From positions 62,001 to 126,000 of the forward strand of contig NZ_LCYG01000019.1 in the NCBI RefSeq assembly GCF_001017175.1: 64,000 bases of DNA, read 5' to 3'. Positions within the stretch are counted from its first letter, which is position 1, and each line of letters begins with the position of its first letter. The notes below the pieces were generated by a model that did not search any database, had not been told where the DNA came from, and was given only the letters and a program-made list of their open reading frames with translations. This DNA comes from Microvirga vignae (GTDB lineage: Bacteria > Pseudomonadota > Alphaproteobacteria > Rhizobiales > Beijerinckiaceae). Made by a program: the position numbers and the translations under genes. Positions 16,933 to 23,849 of this stretch are shown one piece after another.

Positions 16933-17430
16933 GTGATATCCCACACGCAAAATCCCTTTTCCGACACCGACCCGGATCGCCGCGAGATCTGGACCATGCT
17001 GGTCGAACGCGACATAGACGCCTTTCTCGCAGCCGATTGGTCGATGGTGGATTCCGATTTCCGCAGGGAAGGTTTTTTGGGCCTGCATGCGCACAAGTCG
17101 GAGCTGCCCGACAGCTGGCGTCTCGATTTTCCAGACCTGGAAACCTATCGTGACGAGTGGCTGCGCCAGGCGAAAGCCTCACAGGCGGTCGAATATGCCG
17201 AGCCCGTCCGCGACGCTCTGTTTCGCGCGACCAACATGCGCGACATCGATTTGAGAGGCGATACGGCCGTCTGCCACAAGAAATTCGACGGAACCATCGC
17301 CCTGAAAGATGGCGGTGTCGATGTGCTCAACTGGCAAACCTTATATTTCTGCGCCCGCCTCAATGGGCGCTGGAAGATAACGGGCTTCGTTGGATATATG
17401 CCGTTTCCGATGGGGAAGCCCCGCGGCTGA
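16933..17430 (+). CDS. NTF2/SnoaL-like protein, function unknown
   Basis: 165 residues, no signal peptide or membrane helix. The alternation of helix (WTMLVERDIDAFLAADW) and strands (LRGDTAVCHKKF, LNWQTLYFCAR, WKITGFVGY) is that of an NTF2-like cone, a fold used by many small isomerases, dehydratases and binding proteins. GTG start with AGAGG seven bases upstream. Lying between a PLP enzyme and a D-aminoacylase, it may help handle an intermediate of that pathway, but no catalytic residues can be named. Confidence 0.7.
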   Translation: MISHTQNPFSDTDPDRREIWTMLVERDIDAFLAADWSMVDSDFRREGFLGLHAHKSELPDSWRLDFPDLETYRDEWLRQAKASQAVEYAEPVRDALFRATNMRDIDLRGDTAVCHKKFDGTIALKDGGVDVLNWQTLYFCARLNGRWKITGFVGYMPFPMGKPRG

Positions 17431-17470
17431 ACCGTGATCGACACTTCCTGCCAATGCGGCCGAGAATACG

Positions 17471-19072
17471 ATGACGAAAAACTGGCTTATTCGAAATGCC
17501 CGGATCATTGACGGCACGGGAGCTCCCTGGTTCCGCGGCGAAGTGCATGTTGTCGACGGACGGATTGCCGGCGTCGGCGCGAACCTGAAGGTGGGAGCGA
17601 ATGCGACAATCGTCGATGCGCAGGACCGCTATCTCGCACCCGGCTTCATCGATGCCCATTGCCATGACGACCTGATCTGCCTTCGCGACCCGGATCGGCC
17701 TGAAAAGGCGCTTCAGGGCGTGACCACGGTGGTCGTCGGCAATTGCAGCTTCTCACTCTATCCGGCACGTGGACAATCCCGCGAGGATCTACGCAAACAC
17801 TTCTCGGGCTTGCTCGGCCAGACGGCACCGGATGAGATTTTCGACAACTTCGCGGATTACCGCGAGCGCCTCCATCGAGGAGTAGCCATCAATGTCGTCT
17901 CCCTCGTGGGCCATGCGGCGCTGCGTCTCGCGGTGATGGGATATGAGCGTCGCGCCGCGACACTGAACGAGATCGCCGCGATGGAGGCTCTTCTCGACCG
18001 ACAGCTCTCGCAAGGCGCCATCGGATTGTCCCTTGGACTGGTTTATCCCCCGAGCGCCTTTGCCGCTCTCGACGAGATGGTGGCGCTGGCGAAGGTGGTG
18101 AAAGCTCACGGACGGCTGATGACTGCGCATGTGCGCAGCTATGAGGATCAACTCGTCCAAGCTATCGAGGAATTCGTCGAGATCCTCCGGCAGTCCGGCG
18201 CGGCGGGCCTGCTCTCGCATCTTCAATCTGCGGGGCGCCCGAACTGGGGCCAGATCCCGCGTGCCTTGGAGACCCTGGAAGCCGCGCGACAGGAAGGCAT
18301 CGATATCAGCTTCGACATGTATCCCTATCCGGCGGGCAGCACCTACCTTCTGCAGCTGCTCCCGCCTGCCGCCCTCGAAGGAGGGCTCGACCAACTGAAG
18401 CAGAGGCTCCGCGATCCCGAAATCGGCCCGGTCCTGCGCCGCTGGGTAGAAAAGGGCGGCCCGGCCTTCCACGGTCAGAGCAAGCTGTCCCTGATCGGTT
18501 GGGAGAACGTGCGCATTTCCGGCGTCAACAATCCGGCACTCAAGGCTCTGGAAGGCCTGAACATGCGGCAGGCCGCCGAGCACGAGAAAACCGAACCTTA
18601 CGATCTGCTCATCCGCTTGGTTGAGGAAGACGAAGGCCAGACCGGCGTCATTCTCTTCCAGCTTGATGAAAACGATCTGCATGCAGCGTGCTGTCACCGT
18701 CTGTATATGGTGGGATCGGACGGCCTGCCACGCCCCGGCACGAAGCCTCATCCGCGCGCTTTTGGAACGTTTCCGCGTATCATCGGCCCCTTGCGCCGGG
18801 ATAAGGGCTGGTTCTCCATCGAGGATGCCGTTCGGCGCATGACATCGATTGCGGCGCAGCGCTTCTCTCTCCAAGATCGCGGTTTGGTGCGACCTGGCAT
18901 GATGGCCGATCTGGTGCTGTTCGAAGAAGGCGTGACAGACCGGGCCACCTTCGACACATCGACCCTTCTGCCTTCCGGCATTACCCATGTCTGGGTCAAT
19001 GGAGAGGCCATTGTGCGCGATGGCGCGCCGACGGGAGCCCGACCGGGCCGGATGCTTCCAGCCTCAATGTGA
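17471..19072 (+). CDS. N-acyl-D-amino-acid deacylase (D-aminoacylase, amidohydrolase superfamily)
   Basis: 533 residues, the typical length of D-aminoacylases, which hydrolyse N-acyl-D-amino acids to a free D-amino acid and a carboxylate. Motifs: the HxH pair in DAHCHDDL near residue 60; the family Cys in VVGNCSFSL near 95; His residues in TAHVRSYEDQ and LLSHLQSAG near 220 and 250; and the catalytic Asp in VGSDGLPRP near 420. A C-terminal beta-sandwich strand set closes the composite domain. It is followed by a MaoC-type gene whose GTG candidate start overlaps its stop. This is the strongest clue that the cluster deals with D-amino acids. The acyl group and side chain preferred are not visible. 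Confidence 0.88.
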   Translation: MTKNWLIRNARIIDGTGAPWFRGEVHVVDGRIAGVGANLKVGANATIVDAQDRYLAPGFIDAHCHDDLICLRDPDRPEKALQGVTTVVVGNCSFSLYPARGQSREDLRKHFSGLLGQTAPDEIFDNFADYRERLHRGVAINVVSLVGHAALRLAVMGYERRAATLNEIAAMEALLDRQLSQGAIGLSLGLVYPPSAFAALDEMVALAKVVKAHGRLMTAHVRSYEDQLVQAIEEFVEILRQSGAAGLLSHLQSAGRPNWGQIPRALETLEAARQEGIDISFDMYPYPAGSTYLLQLLPPAALEGGLDQLKQRLRDPEIGPVLRRWVEKGGPAFHGQSKLSLIGWENVRISGVNNPALKALEGLNMRQAAEHEKTEPYDLLIRLVEEDEGQTGVILFQLDENDLHAACCHRLYMVGSDGLPRPGTKPHPRAFGTFPRIIGPLRRDKGWFSIEDAVRRMTSIAAQRFSLQDRGLVRPGMMADLVLFEEGVTDRATFDTSTLLPSGITHVWVNGEAIVRDGAPTGARPGRMLPASM

Positions 19073-19104
19073 AAGAAGCGACAAACCGAACGCAAGGTGC
19101 TCGG

Positions 19105-19578
19105 ATGAATAGCGAAAAACGAGATCATCTGTTTCTTGACGATCTGCATGTCGGCCAAACCTTCACGAGCCCGTCGCACCGCCTTGATACCGAGCAGATC
19201 AAACGGTTCGCGCAAGAGTTCGACCCGCAATCCTTCCACCTCGACGAGAATGCCGCCGCCCAGTCGCTGTTCGCTGGTCTTGCTGCCAGCGGTTGGCACA
19301 CGGCCGCTCTCACGATGCGGCTGCTTGTGAACGGCGGCGCTCCGATCGCCGGGGGTATCATTGGCGCAGCGGTTGAGATCGCTTGGCCGAAGCCTACTCG
19401 TCCTGGCGACGAGCTTCATGTCGTCAGTGAGGTCGAGGAGATCATACCATCGCGCTCAAAGCCGGATCGGGGTATCGTGGTTTTGCGAAGCGAGACCCGC
19501 AATCAGCGCAGCGAAGTCGTTCAGGTGCTGACGTCGAAGCTCGTGGTCCCACGCCGCCAGTCCAGCGGCAAGAAATGA
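19105..19578 (+). CDS. MaoC-family (R)-specific enoyl hydratase-like protein
   Basis: 157 residues with one hot-dog MaoC domain. The signature FDPQSFHLDENAA holds the catalytic Asp/His pair of R-hydratases, and FAGLAASGWHTAAL is the usual following helix. It would hydrate an enoyl-CoA or similar unsaturated acid. The ATG at 19105 has AAGGTG just upstream; a GTG at 19069 overlaps the deacylase stop but lacks a ribosome site, so both are possible. As last gene of the rightward operon it may process the acyl part released by the deacylase, which is speculation. Confidence 0.82.
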   Translation: MNSEKRDHLFLDDLHVGQTFTSPSHRLDTEQIKRFAQEFDPQSFHLDENAAAQSLFAGLAASGWHTAALTMRLLVNGGAPIAGGIIGAAVEIAWPKPTRPGDELHVVSEVEEIIPSRSKPDRGIVVLRSETRNQRSEVVQVLTSKLVVPRRQSSGKK

Positions 19579-19845
19579 TGGCAATTATGCCAAGCTCGCT
19601 CGCGCAATGGTCCTCTCTCTGCGAAAATGCGGACGCTCTCCTTCCGTTCTGTGCGAAAACCAAGCCCTGGTAATAGGTTGAGGCAGGTAGAGCCCATCTT
19701 GGGAATACGATCACCGCTCTCCGGTAGACCCGGCTGAAACAGCTTCCCAGATCGACTGGCTAAGGCAATACCTAGCCACCTGGTCAGTACCCGGAAAGGG
19801 CGTTTACCGGCAGGATGGGCCATGACGTGCAAAGGAGGGTATGTC

Positions 19846-20769
19846 ATGTCCAGTCCATTATCCGACCTCTCCCTCGATGCAATCTCGAACCGGGCTGCCG
19901 ATCTTCTTGACCGTGTCGCACCGAGGCTCGTGGCGATTCATGGTGCCAGACGCAGCTCGTCGACCGGTATTATCTGGCGCCCCGGACTTGTCGTCACCGC
20001 AGAAGAGACGCTGGAGGTGGACGAGGACATTGTGGTTACTCGCCCGGATGGGAGTCGAGCGCCCGCAACCCTCGTCGGCCGCGATCCAAGCACGGACATC
20101 GCCCTCCTGCGCACCGAGGAACAGCCCATTGCCGACCTCCCCTTCAGAGAGACATCTGGGCTCCGGGTCGGACATCTCGTTCTTGCAGCCGGCCGTCAGT
20201 CTGAAGGCTTGAGTGCTGCCCTCGGCATTGTGGCTCTTGCAGGTGGTCCATGGAGGAGCCTGCGCGGCGGCCATATCGATCGCAGGCTCCATCTGGACCT
20301 CAGGCTCGATGCCCGATCCGAGGGCGGGGCCGCTCTCGACGTCAGTGGCGATATCATTGGAATGACGGTGCTCGGGCCCCGAGGGCGGGTTCTGGTCATC
20401 CCATCAGAGACGATCGGACGCGTGGCCCAGCAATTGCTGGACCACGGAAGGATCGCCCGTGGCTATCTGGGACTAGGCCTCCAGCCTGTATCGATCGATC
20501 AAACCGTTGCTGATGCGGCGGGGCTCACCGAGCCGAGAGGCCTGATCGTCATCAGCGTGGATTCCAGCGGCCCCGGCCAGAGAGCCGGGATCAAGCAAGG
20601 CGACGTTCTGATCCGATGGAATGCCGATCCCTTGTATTCGGTCCGTCGCGTTTACGCGCTCCTTGGGCCTGAGAGCGTAGGCCAATCAGTTGTGCTTGGC
20701 GTGTTGCGATCCGGGAAGCAGATATCACTTACTGTCGAGATTGCGGAACGCCCCAACCCTCAAGAGTGA
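19846..20769 (+). CDS. Catalytically dead HtrA-like protein (pseudoprotease) with PDZ domain
   Basis: 307 residues: a trypsin-like HtrA domain (about 20-205) and one PDZ domain (about 210-300, with GYLGLGLQPV and GQRAGIKQGDVLIRW). Of the expected catalytic triad only Asp84 (DPSTDIALL) remains. The His position reads TAEETL (Glu54) and the GNSGG serine loop reads RSEGGAAL (Glu159). So it should not cleave peptide bonds; a chaperone, scaffold or regulator of the active HtrA encoded at 21421 is more likely. There is no signal peptide, so it is probably cytoplasmic. The start at 19846 is set by AAGGAGG seven bases upstream; an earlier ATG at 19822 would place that site inside the gene. A LuxR regulator gene follows after four bases. 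Confidence 0.85.
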   Translation: MSSPLSDLSLDAISNRAADLLDRVAPRLVAIHGARRSSSTGIIWRPGLVVTAEETLEVDEDIVVTRPDGSRAPATLVGRDPSTDIALLRTEEQPIADLPFRETSGLRVGHLVLAAGRQSEGLSAALGIVALAGGPWRSLRGGHIDRRLHLDLRLDARSEGGAALDVSGDIIGMTVLGPRGRVLVIPSETIGRVAQQLLDHGRIARGYLGLGLQPVSIDQTVADAAGLTEPRGLIVISVDSSGPGQRAGIKQGDVLIRWNADPLYSVRRVYALLGPESVGQSVVLGVLRSGKQISLTVEIAERPNPQE

Positions 20770-20773
20770 CGCA

Positions 20774-21337
20774 TTGCAACGCGTGGCGCTTGATATCGAA
20801 GACCCTGACCTGCTCGACCGCGTCGGTACGATGTTGGCTAGCGAGCCGAACAGGGTCGCGCTCGACGCAAGGGACCCTGATGTGGTGATCGCCGACCACC
20901 TGCCTGTTCGCGAAGAGATACCAACGATTGTTCTCGAAGCCCCCGGGAATGCGCTTGCGGTCCTGAACGCTGGAGCAAGCGGAGTGCTGCCCCGCAACGT
21001 GACCCTCTCGGATCTGCTGCTCGCCATGAATGCCGTGGCCCGCGGTTTCTCAATCCTCCCGCGAGAAGTCCGCAGTCCGGAACTGCCGGACGGCACACTG
21101 AATCGCCTTTCAGACAATCCCAATGATGTGCCGCGCGGTTATGCGCTCACCGTGCGCGAGTTTGAAGTCCTGCGGTTGCTGGCCGAGGGAGCCTCAAACA
21201 AAGTGATTGCCCGAAGGCTCGGGATCTCGTTCCACACCGCCAAGTTCCATGTTGCCTCGATCGCCGCGAAGCTTGACGCCACAGGGCGAACGGATGCCGT
21301 CGCACAGGCCGTGCGCCTTGGACTCATTCTTTTGTGA
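20774..21337 (+). CDS. LuxR-type regulator with shortened receiver-like domain
   Basis: 187 residues. The C-terminal LuxR helix-turn-helix (about 125-185, with LTVREFEVLRLLAEGASNKV and FHTAKFHVASIAAKL) is intact. The N-terminal part resembles a response-regulator receiver but is only about 90 residues; an Asp in VVIADHLP is the likely phospho-acceptor, while the usual acidic pair after the first strand is not clear. A TTG at 20774 with AAGAG seven bases upstream is the likely start; an open frame reaches GTG at 20690 but would overlap the previous gene by 80 bases. It is coupled to the HtrA-like pseudoprotease and precedes an active HtrA gene by 83 bp. No histidine kinase is present nearby. 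Confidence 0.75.
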   Translation: MQRVALDIEDPDLLDRVGTMLASEPNRVALDARDPDVVIADHLPVREEIPTIVLEAPGNALAVLNAGASGVLPRNVTLSDLLLAMNAVARGFSILPREVRSPELPDGTLNRLSDNPNDVPRGYALTVREFEVLRLLAEGASNKVIARRLGISFHTAKFHVASIAAKLDATGRTDAVAQAVRLGLILL

Positions 21338-21343
21338 GCATTG

Positions 21344-21360
21344 GCGGAAGCTCCGCTTTC
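21344..21360 (+). terminator. Weak terminator-like hairpin after the LuxR gene
   Basis: GCGGA-AGC-TCCGC followed by TTTCTT lies seven bases after the stop of the LuxR gene. The stem is only five pairs, so it may just reduce read-through into the HtrA gene. Confidence 0.3.
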
Positions 21361-21420
21361 TTGGATCAGGACTTGGCCGTCACCATATAAATCAGAACGA
21401 TATAATCATCGGAGCTCTCC

Positions 21421-22443
21421 ATGCTCGATCGCACACCGATCAATCTTCTCAATAAGGATAATCCGCCCTCAGGGCCGCAGCCATCCTCTCCGCCTCACGA
21501 TGAAGCTCTGCTCGATGCCTATTCGCAGGCGGTCACCACCGTCGTCGACAGTGTCGGTCCCGCCGTGGTCCGGGTCGAGCCACAGATTTCGGGCCGCACA
21601 GCAGGCATGGGCTCCGGCGTATTCATCTCTCCGGATGGTCTCCTGCTCACCAACAGCCATGTCATGCAGGGATCCCGAGAGGCCGAGTTGGTCGGCCACG
21701 ATGGGCGCCCGTTTCAAGCGCGGATGATCGGCGACGATCCCGATACAGATCTTGCCCTGCTACGGGCAAATGGCGATAGGCTGCCATTTGCAACCCTTGG
21801 CGATTCCAAGCGTTTGAGGCGGGGCCAGATCGCTATCGCAATCGGCAACCCGCTCGGGTTCGAGTCCACGGTCACAGCCGGGGTGGTTTCGGCCCTCGGT
21901 CGAAGCCTGCGCGCGAAATCAGGGCGGCTTATCGACGATGTGATCCAGACCGACGCGGCCCTGAACCCGGGCAATTCCGGTGGGCCACTCGTCGCAACCT
22001 CCGGGGAAGTCATCGGCATCAACACGGCTGTGATCATGGGCGCTCAAGGCATCTGCTTTGCCGTGGCCAGCAACACGGCAAGCTTTGTCGTCACGGAACT
22101 GATCCGTCACGGACGTGTCCGGCGGGCCTCGATCGGTGTGGCGGGTCAGACGGTGCCGCTTCCGCGGCGTGTCGCTTACGCAGCAGGATCGCCCTTCAAC
22201 TCTGCGGTCGTCATTGCGGCTGTCGAGGCTGACAGCCCCGCGACAGAGGCGCATCTCGAACCGGGCGACGTGATCCTCTCTCTCAATGGCGCACCCGTCG
22301 GAGGGATCGACGATCTCATACGGCTTCTGAACGGCGACTGCATCGGACAGATCATGGAAGTTGTGGTTCTCCGGCGCGGCGAAATGCGCTCCGTGCCGGT
22401 CACTCCGGTAGAACGCAAAATCGCGGTTGCCCGACCGAAATAA
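21421..22443 (+). CDS. HtrA/DegP-like serine protease with one PDZ domain, no signal peptide
   Basis: 340 residues: a trypsin-like domain (about 35-235) with full triad His80 (TNSHVM), Asp110 (DPDTDLALL) and Ser186 (GNSGGPL), then one PDZ domain (about 240-335). It should degrade or refold damaged proteins. Unlike DegP/DegS it starts with MLDRTPINLLNKDN and a Pro-rich linker, with no signal peptide or membrane anchor, so a cytoplasmic location is predicted. GGAG lies six bases before the ATG. It is downstream of a protease-dead homologue and a LuxR regulator on the same strand, which suggests a regulated pair. A strong inverted repeat follows its stop. Confidence 0.88.
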   Translation: MLDRTPINLLNKDNPPSGPQPSSPPHDEALLDAYSQAVTTVVDSVGPAVVRVEPQISGRTAGMGSGVFISPDGLLLTNSHVMQGSREAELVGHDGRPFQARMIGDDPDTDLALLRANGDRLPFATLGDSKRLRRGQIAIAIGNPLGFESTVTAGVVSALGRSLRAKSGRLIDDVIQTDAALNPGNSGGPLVATSGEVIGINTAVIMGAQGICFAVASNTASFVVTELIRHGRVRRASIGVAGQTVPLPRRVAYAAGSPFNSAVVIAAVEADSPATEAHLEPGDVILSLNGAPVGGIDDLIRLLNGDCIGQIMEVVVLRRGEMRSVPVTPVERKIAVARPK

Positions 22444-22489
22444 CGGACGAGAGACATAGGTAAACCTGGATCGCATCCCGGCATCATTC

Positions 22490-22534
22490 ACGACAGGACT
22501 TGAGCCGCCGCAGGATCTCCTCAAGTCCTGTCGT
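22490..22534. terminator. Long inverted repeat between convergent genes, likely bidirectional terminator
   Basis: Two perfect 15-base arms (ACGACAGGACTTGAG and its complement) flank a 15-base loop in the 90-bp gap between the convergent HtrA and cyclase genes; the right arm touches the cyclase stop codon. On the + strand TATCTATC follows, a poor U-run. Position and stem strength argue for transcription termination from both sides, although Rho-independent efficiency is uncertain. Confidence 0.6.
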
Positions 22535-23754
22535 TATCTATCGATCGATTCAGGATCAAGGGTAAACAGTTCCTGCGGACGCTCGACGCCTCTCAAGGCG
22601 TACCGTCCAACCGACACGAGACCCGCCCGATCACTCTCCGATGCTGCCGAGAAGAAGGCCGAGGACGCCAGAACGTCTCTCTCGACTGAATGGCAAAGGG
22701 CGGCAATCCGGCTGACCTCATTCACCGCAGGACCGACGACTGTGAAATCCAGACGATCCTGACTGCCGATATTTCCATAGAAGACCTCGCCGATGTGGAG
22801 GGCGAGATAAGCATCGGCAACCGGTAGATTCCTGCATGTGCGCTCTTTGTTGAGCGTGCTGATACGGGCACGCATACTCTTTTCAGCTTCGAGAGCGCAT
22901 CGACACGCCTGTACAGGATCCTCTGCTGTAAAGATTGCGAGGATTCCATCCCCGATCAGCTTCAGCACGTCGCCGCCGGCATCGTGAATCGATGAGACGA
23001 TTGCCTCTGCATAGTCGTTCAGGAAAGGAATGATCTGCTCGGGCTCGGCGGTCTCCGTCACATGCGTGAAGCCACGCAGGTCACTGAACCATAGAATGGC
23101 CCGGATCCTGTCCGTAACGCCGCGCGCAATCCGGCCGCTCAGGACCCGGCGGCCTGCATCCCGGCCGAGATAGGTTGTCACGAGAGTTTCGGTGATGCGC
23201 GCGAGCGACGCACATTTCACGGCAAGAGCCAGCGGCAGCGCCAGATCGCGCAGAAGCGATACATGATCGTCCGAAAAACCGGAGGCCACATCCGTCGTCC
23301 ATGACGAGTAAACGCAATCCATTTCGCCAATGGAGCCCTCGGCCGCGAAACGGTGCGCGAGAGCCAGATAATCCGTCTGCCCTTCCCCACGCAGTTCGTC
23401 CAGAACGACGAAGTCGACTGGATGCTCTGGGCCTATCCTGCGCCGGAGCATGTCGTCCCCAGTGTGAAAAAGGTGATAATAGGTGCTGCGGCGCCAGTTC
23501 TCGGCAGCCTCGCCTTCATGGGTGCGGCCGTACTCGACAACCGGTTCGATGTCCGCTTGGTTCTTGCGCCAACGGAAGGCGCGCCCTTCATAGACGGGAT
23601 GCAGCGTGTCGATGATCATGTTCACCCGACTGACCGGAAGGCCTGCCTCGACCAAGCGGTTGCAGAAGCCATGAAGGATCTCCTGCTCCATCATGCCGTT
23701 CAGCCCTGCCTCCATGACCCATCTCGTCAGGCCCGCCATTCGTGCTGCATCCAC
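22534..23754 (-). CDS. Class III adenylate/guanylate cyclase
   Basis: 406 residues. The C-terminal class III cyclase domain (about 215-390) has the two metal-binding Asp residues in FSDLRGFT and LIGDGILAIF, the purine-contacting Lys in VLKLIGDG, and the transition-state Asn/Arg in VNEVSRI, so it should be active, more likely on ATP. The N-terminal 200 residues are soluble and resemble the sensor part of related rhizobial cyclases (FRWRKNQADIEPVVEYGRTH). The start is a GTG at 23754 with GGAGG seven bases upstream; frames to ATG 23790 or TTG 23793 lack a ribosome site. It is monocistronic, convergent with HtrA and 95 bp downstream of the RND pump gene on the same strand. Confidence 0.87.
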   Translation of the reverse strand: MDAARMAGLTRWVMEAGLNGMMEQEILHGFCNRLVEAGLPVSRVNMIIDTLHPVYEGRAFRWRKNQADIEPVVEYGRTHEGEAAENWRRSTYYHLFHTGDDMLRRRIGPEHPVDFVVLDELRGEGQTDYLALAHRFAAEGSIGEMDCVYSSWTTDVASGFSDDHVSLLRDLALPLALAVKCASLARITETLVTTYLGRDAGRRVLSGRIARGVTDRIRAILWFSDLRGFTHVTETAEPEQIIPFLNDYAEAIVSSIHDAGGDVLKLIGDGILAIFTAEDPVQACRCALEAEKSMRARISTLNKERTCRNLPVADAYLALHIGEVFYGNIGSQDRLDFTVVGPAVNEVSRIAALCHSVERDVLASSAFFSAASESDRAGLVSVGRYALRGVERPQELFTLDPESIDR

Positions 23755-23849
23755 GAAAAAACCTCCGTTGTGACTTGACTGCCCCAGCATCAAGCACAGG
23801 TGCGCTTATTCCATTCGCACTGTCTCCGCGGCTCGGGCGTTTGGCTCTC

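Noticed and set aside
17789..18988. 399-codon leftward frame inside the D-aminoacylase gene
   Set aside because: Antisense shadow of a gene with all catalytic motifs; His/Arg/Gln-rich composition without a recognisable fold.
21401..21406. TATAAT hexamer before the HtrA gene
   Set aside because: It is only 15 bases from the start codon, so it would force a nearly leaderless message without the ribosome site, and no -35 box fits.
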